64,000 bases of DNA from Artemia franciscana (lineage: Eukaryota > Arthropoda > Branchiopoda > Anostraca > Artemiidae): assembly GCF_032884065.1 (NCBI RefSeq), contig NC_088867.1, positions 52,971,929-53,035,928 of the forward strand. The letters run 5' to 3'. Shown here one piece after another: positions 43,539 to 54,960 of this stretch. Position 1 is the first letter of the stretch. Each line of letters begins with the position of its first letter. The position numbers and the translations under genes were made by a program. The notes below the pieces were generated by a model. The model did not search any database, was not told the DNA's origin, and was given only the letters and a program-made list of their open reading frames with translations.

Positions 43539-45246
43539 TTAAATAAAAAAAAACTAGTTTTTTTAAATGAAAGTAAGGAGCAACATTAAAACTTAAAACG
43601 AACAGAAATTACTCCGTATATGAAAGGGGCTTTTCCTCCTCAATGCCTCGCTCTTTACGCTAAAGTTTGACACTTTTTCTTAACTCTATTTTTGAAACAG
43701 TAAGTAACTTTAGTGTAAAGAGCGGGGTGTTGAGGAGGAAAAGCCCCTTTCGTATGCGGAGTAATTTCTGTTCGTTTTAAGTTTTAATGTTGCTCCTTAC
43801 TTTCATTTAAAAAAACTAGCTTTTTTTAAAATTTAATTTCTGAACGTTTTTGAATTAATACATGTTTGATTTTGACTCTCCGTATATAAACTATTAAAAT
43901 TAAATTTGCTTATTATTTTTTTCTTTGGCTAAATGGCTTTCTCTTAGTTTTGATCAGACGATTTTGAGAAATAAGGGTTGTCGAAGGAGGCCTAGTTGAC
44001 CTCCAATTTTTCGGTTACTTAAAAAGGCAACTAGAACTTTTAATTTTTAACGAACGTTTTTACTAGTAAAAAATATACGTAACGTAAGAATTAACTTACG
44101 TAACAAACTTCTATTTTCTTATATTTTTATTATGTAAATGAGGGGGTTTTTTCCCTCGTTAATACCTCGCTCTTTACACTAAAGCTTAAGTTTTGTCCCA
44201 ATTCTTTAAGAATGACTCCTGAATCACAAAGGGCGTAGAATAAATAGTTGAAATTATTAAAGATACTTTAGCATAAAGAGCGAGGTATTTAGGAGAAGAA
44301 CCCGTCATATGTGTAATAATCTCTTTTAGTTTTAAGTTTTAATGCTTCTCCTTACTTTCAATTGAAAAAAGTTTTTCATTTTTATCTTTTCATTGTATTT
44401 TTTTTATAGTAATGCTAGAAAATCCTGCGCCCTATTCATTGAATTTCTATTCCCCCATGACATATTCCTCCAAGGAAAGATCCTCCCACATAGCCCCCTC
44501 CCCTCAACCCCCCCCCCCAAACCAAAAAATCCCCCAGAAAACGTCTGTAAACTTTCCAATAACAATTACTGTATGTAAACACTGGTCAAAGTTTGTAACC
44601 TGCAGCCCCTCCCCCGGGGACTGTGGGGGAGTAAGTCATCCCCAAAGACATAGTTATTATGGTTTTTGACTATGCTGAACAAAATGGCTATCTCAAAATT
44701 TTATTCCGTTGACTTTGCGTAAAAAATGGGCGTGGGAGGGGGCCTAGGTGCCCTCCAAATTTTTTGGTCACTTAAAAGGGTACTAGAACTTTTCATTTCC
44801 TTTAGAATGAGGCCTCTTGCGACATTCTTGGACCACTTGGTCGATACGGTGACCCCTGGGGGAAAAAACAAAAAACAACAACAAATAAACACGCACCCGT
44901 ATCTGTCTTCTGGCAAAAAATACGAAATTCCACATTTTTGTAGATAGGAGCTTGAAATTTTTGCATTAGGGTTTTCTGACACGCTGAATGCGTGGTGTGA
45001 TTTTTGTTAGGATTCTATGACTTTTAGGGGGTGTTCTCCTCTATTTTCCAAAATAAGGCAAATTTTCTCAGGCTCGTAACTTTTGATGACAAAGACTAAA
45101 TTTGATGAAACTTATATATTTAAAATCAGCATGAAAATCCCAATTCTTTCGATGTATCTTTTAGTATCAATATTCCTTTTTTTAGAGTTTCGTTTACTAT
45201 TGAGCCTGGTCGCTCCTTACTACAGTTCGTTACCACGAACTGTTTG
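43539..45246 (+). repeat. HER-8, full-length
   Basis: Start TTAAATAAAAAAAAACTAG, opening hairpin arms at about 43560-43670 and 43705-43815, second internal hairpin, C-rich block near 44490-44530, and terminal CAGTTCGTTACCACGAACTG plus TTGA. It is the best consensus copy together with HER-10. Confidence 0.92.
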
Positions 45247-45610
45247 ATTAAACAGAAGACCACCATAGAAGAGCTAGAAATTGGCAAGGAAATACAACTG
45301 TCGGCGAGTTGGTCTTAGCTCAGGCCAGGCATATGCTAGGACTTATGACACGTTTGTACGGACCCCAAAAGTTAAATTAGTGTTTTTCAAACTGGTGACA
45401 TGCCCAGCTCAAAATTTTTGCCCCAATAAAGTAGGATTTGTTGTTCTCATGGGACTGCACATATAAATATGTGATCAATTTAGATTATGAAATTTTTGAT
45501 TTTTGTGGGAGGGCATCCCCTGAAGAACCCTGAGAGAAATCCCCCCTCCATCCCCTGTGTGCAGGAATAGTTTGTCCTTATGCCATTTAAACTTTATTTT
45601 GTTATTCCAG
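45247..45610. other. Intron sequence upstream of V-ATPase B exon
   Basis: No feature recognised except the splice acceptor GTTATTCCAG at 45601-45610. The start codon and N-terminal exon(s) of the gene are not seen anywhere upstream in this window. Confidence 0.6.
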
Positions 45611-45765
45611 CCTATAGGACTGTTTCTGGAGTCAATGGTCCTTTAGTCATTCTTGATGATGTAAAATTTCCAAAGTATGCTGAAATTGTTAACCTTAGAC
45701 TGGCTGATGGCTCAATAAGATCAGGGCAAGTACTTGAGGTTTCTGGCAATAAGGCTGTTGTTCAG
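45611..45765 (+). CDS. Vha55: V-ATPase subunit B, exon a
   Basis: Subunit B of the V1 sector of the vacuolar proton pump, which couples ATP hydrolysis to acidification of endomembrane compartments. 155 bp; after two bases completing an upstream codon it encodes [19 protein letters not shown] and on to NKAVVQ (51 residues), the N-terminal beta-barrel. Acceptor CCAG, donor CAG|GTAGAG, intron phase 2 on the left and 0 on the right. The protein is almost invariant in animals and this piece is intact. The upstream exon coding the first ~25-40 residues lies left of it and was not found. Confidence 0.95.
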
Positions 45766-46829
45766 GTAGAGTTTAAAACTTTTAGCTAGTTTTTGGAATT
45801 TTGATTTGTTTTAACCATATTTTAACCAAAAAAATAGTAGATAATGTTATCCTATGTGATATGACAGTGTATATTGACTTAGTGTAAAAAAAAAAAAATT
45901 AATTGTTCCTATGAATGAATAAATAAACCTAAAACAAACAGAAATTAAAACAAATAATCGAGGCAAACTTGAAAGTAATAAACATTAGTATGAATGAAAC
46001 AATGAAACCTAAAATAATCAGAGCTTGAAATGAATCATTAAGTCAGATTGAAAAACCGGAAATAAGTGCAGGTTTGCCACATCATCAAACCCCCTAAAGG
46101 GAATAGTGTCATTTTTAGACCAGAAACTTTTATCCCCAATTCTCAGAGATGTTGGGAAGCAGATGTGAAGAGGTAGAGCATTGGAAAAATAGAGTAGATT
46201 TGGCATAGGAAGATGGAATACAATAAAAAAAACTACTTCTGTAGTTTAGCCCCATGATGGCTAAGCGTAATTTAGTGCTTTAGAAGGGATTCTAGAAAAG
46301 AATGATAACAAGCCATACCGGGAATTGGTAATTTAGGAAATGCCTTGCCAAAGTAGACAGGGCTGATTCCTCTTTATGCAAAAAAATAAGATGACTATGG
46401 TAACATGGTTACATCAGGTAGAAGGATGTCCATATAGGAGTAGGTACAGGCTGGAGATTTTCTATGTATTGAATGTTGAACTAGAGGATGTTAAACTAAT
46501 GGGAAGGGAAGAGCTCAATAGCTTACAAATATATGGCAGGAGGGAGGAGGCTACCTAAAACTTTTTTCATGCTGACCAATGGTTTGTGTAGTGCAGGTGC
46601 CCATCTCCTGATTCTCTGCTTTTGGCTGGAAGTGCCAGACTAGGTAAATTGGAGCATCAAAATTAAATTTGACTATGTTTGCACTTTTTTTACATTATAT
46701 CCTGATTGTGTTAAAGTTCTTCTATTGTTTTCTCATTCATAATGTTTTGGCGCTTTTGAGCTTGCAATTGACATAGCAAATGATGGATAAGTTGAAACTG
46801 CTAATTGCTGTAAAAATGACTATTTGTCT
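45766..46829. other. Intron 1 of V-ATPase B, unique part
   Basis: No gene recognised. About 45905-46020 carries a faint resemblance to the HER arm (AACAAACAGAAATTAAAAC), too weak to call a copy. Confidence 0.5.
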
Positions 46830-47784
46830 GATTTACGAAAAAGGGGCCAATACCCCCGAAACTTCAAGCGATCTTAATCAAAATTATGCCATCAGATTGA
46901 GCATGTGAAAGAACTTAACTGTAGAAATTTAAAGCTCCTATCTACAGAAATGTAGATAGGATGCGGTTAATTTATTTAATTTTTTATATTTCTTTATGTT
47001 TTTCCCACGGGTGGTCCTATCGAATCAATGGTCTTGCAAGATTGGGAGAGGCCTCATTTGAATGAAAACCAAAAGCTCTAGTGGTATTTTTAAGTGACTA
47101 AAGAGATTGGAAAGCAACTAGCCCTCCTTCCACATCCCCTTTCCCCAAAGGCATCGTGTAGAAATTTTGAGATATCTATTTTATTCTGCCAAGTTGAAAT
47201 GTTTAAAAAACATGCTCCGTGGATGACAACCTCCCACAGCTCCTGGGGAAAGGGCTGTAAGCTACTGAATCTGCCCATTGTTTACATACAGTATTTGTTT
47301 TTTGGAAATATATGGACATTTTTAGGTTGGAATTTTCTTTTGGGGATAAGGGGATTTTCTAGAGGAGAGTTTTCTGGAGAGAGAAAAGTTTTCGGAGGCA
47401 TTTTCCGTGATGAATTTTATGTGGGGGAAGGGGGATATCCTGGCTAGTTTTGAAAAACAGACAAAAATTAAAAACAAATTTTTTTCAAATGAAAATAAGG
47501 AGCAACGAACAGAAATTATTCTGTATATGAGGGTGGCTGCTCGCTCTTCAACCCTTGCTTTATATTCCCAAGTTTGACATTTTGTCACAATTCTTTGAGG
47601 AAGACTGCTTCAAAGTAAGGGCGATAGAACAAAAAGTATTTTTAAAGAACCTTAAGAATTTAGCGTAGAGAGCGAGGGTTGAGGAAGGGACAGCCACCTT
47701 CATATACTAAATAACTTCTTTTCGTCTTAGGTTTCAATGTTGTTCCTTACTTTCAGTTGAGAAAACTCGTTTTTTTATATTTAA
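46830..47784 (-). repeat. HER-9, old diverged copy
   Basis: Reverse-oriented, strongly diverged HER: GAACTTAACTGTAGAAATTTAAAGC, CCACGGGTGGTCCTATCG, GCAACTAGCCCTCCTTCC and a decayed opening hairpin (47480-47770). Its 5' end abuts the 5' end of HER-10 with no spacer (TTAA|TTAA at 47781-47788). Confidence 0.75.
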
Positions 47785-49535
47785 TTAAATAAAAAAAAAC
47801 TAATTTTTTTAGCTGAAAGTAAGGAGCGACATTAAAACTTAAAACGAACAGAAATTACTCCGTATATGAAATGGGTTGTCCCCTCCACAATCCCTCGCTC
47901 TTTACGCTAAAGCTTTTAATTGTTTTAAAAAGTAGAATTGTGGCAAAAAGTCAAACTTTAGCGTAAAGAGCGAGGGATTGTGGAGGGGACAACCCATTTC
48001 ATATACGGAGTAATTTCTGTTCGTTTTAAGTTTTAATGTCGCTCCTTACTTTCAGCTAAAAAAATTAGTTTTTTTTTTATTTAATTTCTGAACGTTTTTG
48101 AATTAATGCATGTTTGGTTTTGGCTCTCCGCACATAAATTATTAAAATGAAATTTGCATATTAATTCCTTTTTTGGCTAAATGGCTTTCTCTTAGTTTTG
48201 ATCAGATGATTTTGAGAAATAAGGGGTGAGGAAGGAGGCCTAGTTGCCCTGTAATTTTTCGGTTGCTTAAAAAGGCAACTAGAACTTTTAATTTTAACGA
48301 ACGTTTTTATTAGTAAAAATATGCGTAACTTAAGAATTAACTTACGTAACAAACTTTCATAACCTTGTATTTTTATTATGTATACGAGGGGGTTTGTACC
48401 CTCGTTAATACCTCGCTCTTTACACTAAATCGTAAGTTTTGTCCCAATTCTTTAAGAATGACCCCTGAATCAGAAAGGCCGTAGAATAAATAGTTGAAAT
48501 TACTAAAAATACTTTAGCATAAAGAGCAAGGTATTTATCTCCTCCTAAATACCTCGCTCTTTATGCTAAAGTATTTTTAGAACCCCTCATATGCGCAATA
48601 ATCTCTGTTCGTTTTAAGTTTCAATGCTACTTCTTCCTTTCATTTGAAAAAACGTCTTCATGTTTATTTTTCATTGTTTTCTTATAGTAATGCTACAGAA
48701 TCCTGCGCCCTTTTCATTGAATTTTTCTTCCCCCATGACAGATTCCTCCAAGGAAAGATCCTCCAACATAGCCCCCTCTCCTCAGCCCCACCCCCAAATA
48801 AAATAAAATCCCCCTGAAAACGTCTGTACACTTCCCAATAACCATTACTATATGTAAACACTGGTCAAACTTTGTAACTTGCAGCCCCTCCCCCAGGGAT
48901 TGTGGGGGAGTAAGTCATCCCCAAAGACATAGTTGTTATGGTTTTCGACTATGTTGAACAAAATGGCTATCTCAAAATTTTGATCCGTTGACTTTGGGAA
49001 AAAAATGAGCGTGGGAGGGGGCCAAGATGCCCTCCAAATTTTTTGGTCACTTAAAAAGGGCACTAGAACTTTTCATTTCCGTTAGAATGAGCCCTCTTGC
49101 GACATTCTAGGACCACTTGGTCGATACGATGACCCCTGGGAAAAAAACAAAAAAAACAAAAAAACAAACAAATAAACACGCACCCGCGATTTGTCTTCTG
49201 GCAAAAAATACAAAATTCCACATTTTTGTAGATAAGAGCTTGAAACTTCTACAGTAGGGTTCTCTGATACGCTGAATCTGATGGTGTCATTTTCGTTAAG
49301 ATCCTACGACTTTTAGGGGGTGTTTCCCCCTATTTTCATAAATAAGGCAAATTTTCTCAGGCTCGTAACTTTTGATGGGTAGGACTAAACTTGATGAAAC
49401 TTATATATTTAAAATCAGCATTAAAATGCGATTCTTTTGATGTAGCTATTGATATCAAAATTCAATTCTTTAGAGTTTTGGTTACTATTGAGCCGGGTCG
49501 CTCCTTACTACAGTTCGTTACCACGAACTGTTTGA
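47785..49535 (+). repeat. HER-10, full-length, in V-ATPase B intron
   Basis: Start TTAAATAAAAAAAAAC. Opening hairpin arms at about 47810-47915 and 47950-48060, almost perfect; the arm variant GGGTTGTCCCCTCCACAATCC is matched on the other side. Ends with an intact terminal hairpin and TTGA (49532-49535). Confidence 0.92.
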
Positions 49536-50094
49536 TTTCTGACCGTTTTTCAAAACATGCCAAGAAATCCCCTGAAGTGTTCTGGTGTGAAGAGGAGTGT
49601 TCTCAAGTAAAGAAAAAGATACAACTTAACAGGTCAATAAGGCAGTTCGTCAAAATGATTATCATGTCAACAATAGAGCAAAAAAAGCAGATAAATTCAT
49701 AGAAGGGAATACATTTTTAGTAATGCAACAATACAATGAAATCAAATATTTTAAAAAGAAATATTTCTAAAAAAAATTACATTTGTTTTTCTCGTTTCTA
49801 ACTATTTTTTTTTGTCGTTTTTTGTTTGAAGAACCAGCTTCAGTGTCAAGCTTTTTGTTGTTTGAAGGATTTCGAGCTCTTTCTTTACAAATTAAGCTGG
49901 TGTTTACTTCCATACGCATTTAGATACACCAAATCAGTGGCGTAGAAAGGTGGTAATGAAAACTAATTTGAAAGCAACGTTTCGTGAAGATAACAAGCTG
50001 ACTATGGGGGGAAATCCGTTGGATAAGTTTTGGGATCCCTCCCCCTACATGTTGTTGCTCTGCTTTATTTGCCAATTTCGCCATCTCATTTTAG
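49536..50094. other. Intron 1 of V-ATPase B, 3' part
   Basis: Nothing recognised except the splice acceptor TTTTAG at 50089-50094. Confidence 0.5.
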
Positions 50095-50266
50095 GTATTT
50101 GAAGGGACATCTGGTATAGATGCTAAAAACACAATATGTGACTTCACTGGAGATATCCTTCGTACGCCAGTTTCTGAAGATATGCTAGGAAGAATTTTCA
50201 ATGGTAGTGGTAAGCCCATTGACAAGGGACCAAGTATTTTGGCCGAAGAGTTTTTAGATATTCAAG
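50095..50266 (+). CDS. Vha55: V-ATPase subunit B, exon b
   Basis: 172 bp, phase 0 to 1. Encodes [20 protein letters not shown], then [20 protein letters not shown] and [17 protein letters not shown] (57 residues plus one base). This is the segment joining the beta-barrel to the nucleotide-binding domain. Donor CAAG|GTGAGA. All residues fit the family, with conservative arthropod-like variants; no stop or frameshift. Confidence 0.96.
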
Positions 50267-51659
50267 GTGAGACGTTGATTATATTTAAAAATATAGCATT
50301 CGTAACCCAAATCGAGAACAAAAAGTAGAGATTTGATCTATGGAGATATAGTAAGGTTGGGTTTTATAGAAGCTTCCTGTTTAAGAAAATGAATGATATT
50401 ATACTGAGCATATTATGATATACTGGGCGTATTGGGCTATCCCACCCGAAAAGAACTGATTTTGAATTCAAAAACGCATTTTTTATTTTATTTTTTTTTT
50501 ATACTGTGGCTCAAGTGTATTGTGATTTAAGTACTACAATGAGCAAAAAAGTATATTATAATGTCAAATTTTTCTTTTCGTTTTATAGTCTTTAAAATTG
50601 ATATTGCTATAGTAAAAAAAGATTATTCATTATTACAACCATCTCGTGCCTCAGACAGATGCCGTTCAGAAGGAGACTTTTTCTCAAGATATAGTGAGGA
50701 TCGTGCTAATTTTGTGGTGGTGGCAAGTGGCAATATGTTAAGTTTTCATAATTCGTTTGCTTTTGTATGACAATGCATAGTCTCAGAGGCACCGATCATT
50801 ATTCTTAGGGGAGCTTGGAAAATATTTTTTGGGCAGAGGGGGCTGACGTTTGAAAAGCAGATTGTTTTCATAGACATGCATCATATTTTTGTCTGGTATG
50901 AAGCCTTTCTTTGATAATATTGCCAATTTACATCTATTTCACTAACACAAAAAGGATATGTTTCCAACTAGCAATGTGGTGCAGTACCCCTACCTGTAAC
51001 CTTCAACTTTATTGAGATCATGTTTTCATTTGGCTAATCTTTAGCTAACATCATTGTTTCTACTTTTAATTTTTGGGTGATTTTCATGTTTGCGATAAGT
51101 AACTTCGTCGTAAGTTACTTTTTGGGAGGGGGAGTTAAAATTTTAGGAGCGTAGAAATGAAAAAAGCCTAAAAATAAGTTATGGAAAACATAAGAAATCC
51201 TCCGAAAAATATTCCTTGGTTTCATGGAAAAATAGTTAATTTTAAGCAGAACTCAGATTACATTTGAGAGAGAGACGGAGACAGAATATCTGAGTCAGCA
51301 AATGGGTGAGTACCACCTGTTTACATTCTTAAATCAGTTTTCAATATCTGGTTTCTATAACTCTATTTTACAACCAGTTGCCCTTTGACTTTTTGATCTT
51401 GATGACATTTCCTTGAACTACTGATTTAATAAATAAAATGCTGCTAATGTTACTTTTATTTCTATCAGACCTTTAAAATGGTGTGCTTGATTTTTCACCT
51501 ATTTTAATCATTGTATGAAAAAAGGACTTTCTATTACTAGTTCCTGTGTTGTTAACTCGTTTTTTTTTTACCGGGATTGCTATTAGAATTATTGACCCTC
51601 GATTCTCTGTTTGCCAACCTGTGTTTGTTCCTCTTTTTTTCAATCAAACTTGCTTTTAG
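50267..51659. other. Intron 2 of V-ATPase B
   Basis: No recognised element. A perfect 9-bp-arm hairpin (AAGTAACTT-CGTCGT-AAGTTACTT) lies at 51097-51120. The frame 50561-50770 shows no family match. Confidence 0.55.
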
Positions 51660-51799
51660 GTCAGCCAATTAATCCCTGGTCCCGTATTTATCCAGAAGAA
51701 ATGATTCAAACAGGAGTATCATCAATTGATGTGATGAACTCGATTGCTCGGGGTCAGAAAATTCCCATTTTTTCTGCTGCTGGTCTTCCTCACAATGAA
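51660..51799 (+). CDS. Vha55: V-ATPase subunit B, exon c
   Basis: 140 bp. Two bases complete the GGT split after exon b, then [20 protein letters not shown] and [20 protein letters not shown] plus GLPHNE (46 residues). This is the part of the nucleotide-binding domain where the B subunit has a diverged, non-catalytic P-loop equivalent. Acceptor CTTTTAG, donor GAA|GTAAGT. The next residues of the family (IAAQICRQ...) should follow but are not found before exon d. Confidence 0.96.
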
Positions 51800-52285
51800 G
51801 TAAGTTGGATATGAAATTACCTTTATGATATACTTACCCGTCGCGCGTTGCTGCGTTCTTAAAAGAAAAGAAATTCAGGGAAAACTCGCCCCGAAAATTG
51901 TCACACGGAAAATTTCTCTCCCCAAGGGAAGATGTACGATAATACTTGCTACATCTAGTTGCCTTTCGTAATTAACAAATTAAAATGTTTATAATAAAAT
52001 CAATTTTTGACAAAAAAAAAGTTTCTTCGCATATGAAGTATATGACAACCAAAATGACGTTAAAAGTAAAAACCATATGATGAAATATGTGATATGACTT
52101 CGTTACTACAGAGCGATTTGAACTTCGATCTTTTTTGTTCAGAGAAGAGTCCTATAGCTGCTGTACATTAAAAACTTGTAATTAAGGATGTACTATCATG
52201 TTTGACATTACAATATGTGCCGTGTGACCCACGCGGGTTGTTTTTAAGGCACTTGGTATTAATCAAGTGACATATACCGATCGCA
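51800..52285. other. Intron 3 of V-ATPase B, 5' part
   Basis: Nothing recognised; no sign of the missing exon. Confidence 0.5.
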
Positions 52286-53520
52286 AATTCTGTCGGTCTG
52301 TCTGTCTGTCGGTCCTGGTTTTGCTAGTTTAGGCACTTCTAGATAAGCTAGGATGATGAAATTTGGCATGATATCAGGGACCAGACCAGATTAAATTAGA
52401 AATAGTCGTTTTCCCGATTCGACCATCTGGGGGGGGAGTGGGGGAACGGTTAATCTGGAAAATTAGAAAAAATGAGGTATTTTTAACTTACGAACGGGTG
52501 GTCGGATCTTAATGAAATTTAATATTTAGAAATTTAATAATTTAATATTCGTGTCTCAGAGATTTTATTTTAAATCCCGACTGGATCCGATGACATTGGG
52601 GGGAGTTGGAGAGGAAAACCTAAAATCGTAGAAAACACTTAGAGTGGAGGGATCGCCGCGATCAAATTTGGTGGAAAAACTAAGCACAAGTCCTAGATAC
52701 TTGATTGACATAACCGGAACGGATCCGCTTTCTTTGGGGGAGTTGGGGGAGGGTTAATTCTGAAAAATTAGAAAAAATGAGGTATTTTTAACTTACGAAG
52801 GAGTGATCGGATCTTAATAAAATTTGACATTTAGAAGAATATTGTGTCTCAGAGGTCTTATTTTAAATCCAGGCCAGATCTGGTGACCTTTGGTGGGAGT
52901 TGGAGGGGGGAACCGAAAATCTTGGAAAACGCTTAGAGTGGAGGGATCGGGATGAAACTTGGTGGGAAAAATAAGCACAAGTCGTTGATACGTGATTGAC
53001 ATAACTGGAACGGATTCGCTCTCTTTGGAGGAGTTAGGGGAAGGGTTAATTCTGAAAAATTAGAAAAAATGAGGTATTTTTAACTTACGAAGCAGTGATC
53101 GAATCTTAATGAAATTTCATATTTAGAAGGATCTCGTGACTCAGATCTCTTATTTTAAATCCCACCGGATCCAGTGTCATTAGGGGGAGTTGGGGGAACC
53201 GGAAATCTTGTAAAAGGCTTAGAGTGGAAAGATCAGGATGAAACTTGGTGGGAAGAATAAGAACAATTCCAAGATATGTGGTTAACATAAACGGACTGGA
53301 TCTGATCTCTTTGTGGGAGTTGGGGGGGGGGGTAATTCGGAAAAATTGGAAAAAATGAGGTATTTGTAACTTACGAAATGGTTATCAGATCTTAATGAAA
53401 TTTGATATTTAGAAGGATATTGTGCTTCAGAGCTCTCATTTTAGATCCCGACCAGATCTGGTGACATTGGGGGGAGTTTGAGGGTGAAACCGGAAATCTT
53501 GCAAAACGTGAAAACGTATG
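52286..53520. repeat. ~290-bp tandem repeat, about four units
   Basis: Opens with a GTCTGTCTGTCGGTCC stretch. AATTAGAAAAAATGAGGTAT or a close variant occurs at 52461, 52766, 53058 and 53344 (spacing 305, 292, 286). Each unit also carries ACTTACGAA, GATCGGATCTTAATGAAATT, TTATTTTAAATCC and GGGGGAGTTGG. Units differ by many substitutions, so the array is old. Frames on the minus strand are repeat-derived and not genes. Confidence 0.88.
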
Positions 53521-54027
53521 ATTCAACGATATTGCCTTCGAAAGTGCAAATTTTACTTATAATGGCGGAAGTTTTATACTGTGATCACTACCGGTGATCA
53601 ACGGTTGTTTTCTTTATGTTTGGCAATTCAAATGGTTGTAAGAAATGTCTGTGATTCAAGAAAGGTAAAAGTTTGATACTTAAGCGAGTTATTTGTTCAT
53701 AGGCCTACTTATTAGCCATAAGCAGCTGGCTCAGGAGTCAGGCATCCCTTGCCCTTTTCCGTTATTTCCTCCAGTTATGTTCGGTTTTCATGATTCTCGT
53801 TTTCTTTTCTTCATTTTGGATGTCAGTTTCAGGATCAGCAGATTGAAAGACCCCGGAAGACATATTTCAAAGTGCTTTCTACCCCTGCCCTGTATTTTTA
53901 AATTCTTTCCCCTCTTCCCCCTGTTGCACCCTGTTTCCCCCTGTTTTCCGTAGTACTTTATTTTATACTGAATTTTAGATGTCAGTTCCGTGATCAGCGT
54001 ATAGGAAAGCCCCAGAAAACTCACTTT
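53521..54027. repeat. Start of a ~160-bp tandem repeat running into the gap
   Basis: GATGTCAGTTTCAGGATCAGC at 53818 recurs as GATGTCAGTTCCGTGATCAGC at 53978, each followed by a GAAAG.CCC..GAA motif. Only one full period is seen before the N run. Confidence 0.6.
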
Positions 54028-54127
54028 NNNNNNNNNNNNNNNNNNNNNNNNNNNNNNNNNNNNNNNNNNNNNNNNNNNNNNNNNNNNNNNNNNNNNNNNN
54101 NNNNNNNNNNNNNNNNNNNNNNNNNNN
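54028..54127. other. Assembly gap, 100 N
   Basis: Exactly 100 N, a conventional placeholder, so true length is unknown. It lies in the intron where about 108 residues of V-ATPase B are missing. Confidence 1.
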
Positions 54128-54960
54128 GAAATGTATTATTAAATAGAAGACAATACAAAATACAATTCAAAATTGAATTACAATACACTTATTACAATAC
54201 ACTTAATTCCCCTCGAAAGGCTCCATGGCCAGGGATACAAGGGGAATAAGAAAAAAATACAAGCAACAACTACAATATAAGCAATATGTATATAAGGGGG
54301 ATACAATATAAGCAACAACTAGAAGGAGAAAAAAAAAGAACATACCTGAGGCCTGGGAGTCAAGCGCAGAGAAGACAACCACACACCATGAAAAGAACAG
54401 AACATCAACTCCTCAGAGGAAAAAAGAATGTTATTCTATTTGATTCTTTATTAAATGATCCTTAAGAATCCTTTTAAAGGTCCCAAACGAGTGGCATTTC
54501 TGTACTGAAGAAGGTAGTGAATTCCAGACCTGTTGACAAGCAATGTGGGGATTGGAATCTGATCGAATAGTAAGGGTAGGCGGAATGTCGATATTATTTG
54601 AAGAACGAAGGCTATATGGAGTCAGAAATAAACATAGGAGTTTTCCGAAGAGATTTTGGAAGATTGCCGTGAAGTTGATGAAAGACAAAATAAGTATAAG
54701 AAATAATTTAAATATACCGTAGACTTAAGAGCGGTGTTGGTGAAGAACGTTTGGTGTCCATAACCAGACGCCGTGCTTTATTATACATGACAGAAAGTGA
54801 CCGCAGCGTAGATGGAAAAGTGGACATCCATATAAAGGGGTAATAAGAAACATTTGACTGGGCAAGACAGAAAAAAAAAGTTTCAGAATAAATCCAGGAA
54901 ATGTGTGTCTAAGTTTTCGAATGATACCCAAACTCCATGAGACCTTAACCCTAATCATGG
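54128..54960 (-). pseudogene. LINE-F: 3' end of a jockey/CR1-like LINE
   Basis: Minus strand. VSWSLGIIRKLRHTFPGFIL and LPSQMFLITPLYGCPLFH (54958-54800) form the RT thumb. YSLRSSNNIDIPPTLTI, then ACQQVWNSLPSSVQKCHSFG and TFKRILKDHLI (54630-54440), form the C-terminal end typical of such elements. A 3' UTR with GAGGGGAATTAAGTG and a TTGTATTG-rich tail runs into the gap. Frameshifts separate the two pieces. Confidence 0.7.

Noticed and set aside
45247..45610. Search for the V-ATPase B first exon directly upstream
   Set aside because: No sequence encoding the conserved N-terminus (EHVLAV...) with a suitable donor was found here or elsewhere to the left.
46376..46558. 60-residue plus frame in V-ATPase intron 1
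   Set aside because: No family match, no splice context, chance length in AT-rich DNA.
51097..51120. Perfect 9-bp-arm hairpin considered as a regulatory RNA structure
   Set aside because: Short, isolated, within an intron, and without any supporting feature.
52814..53288. Two minus-strand frames with similar ILPTKFHPD sequences
   Set aside because: They are translations of successive units of the 290-bp tandem repeat, not a gene family.
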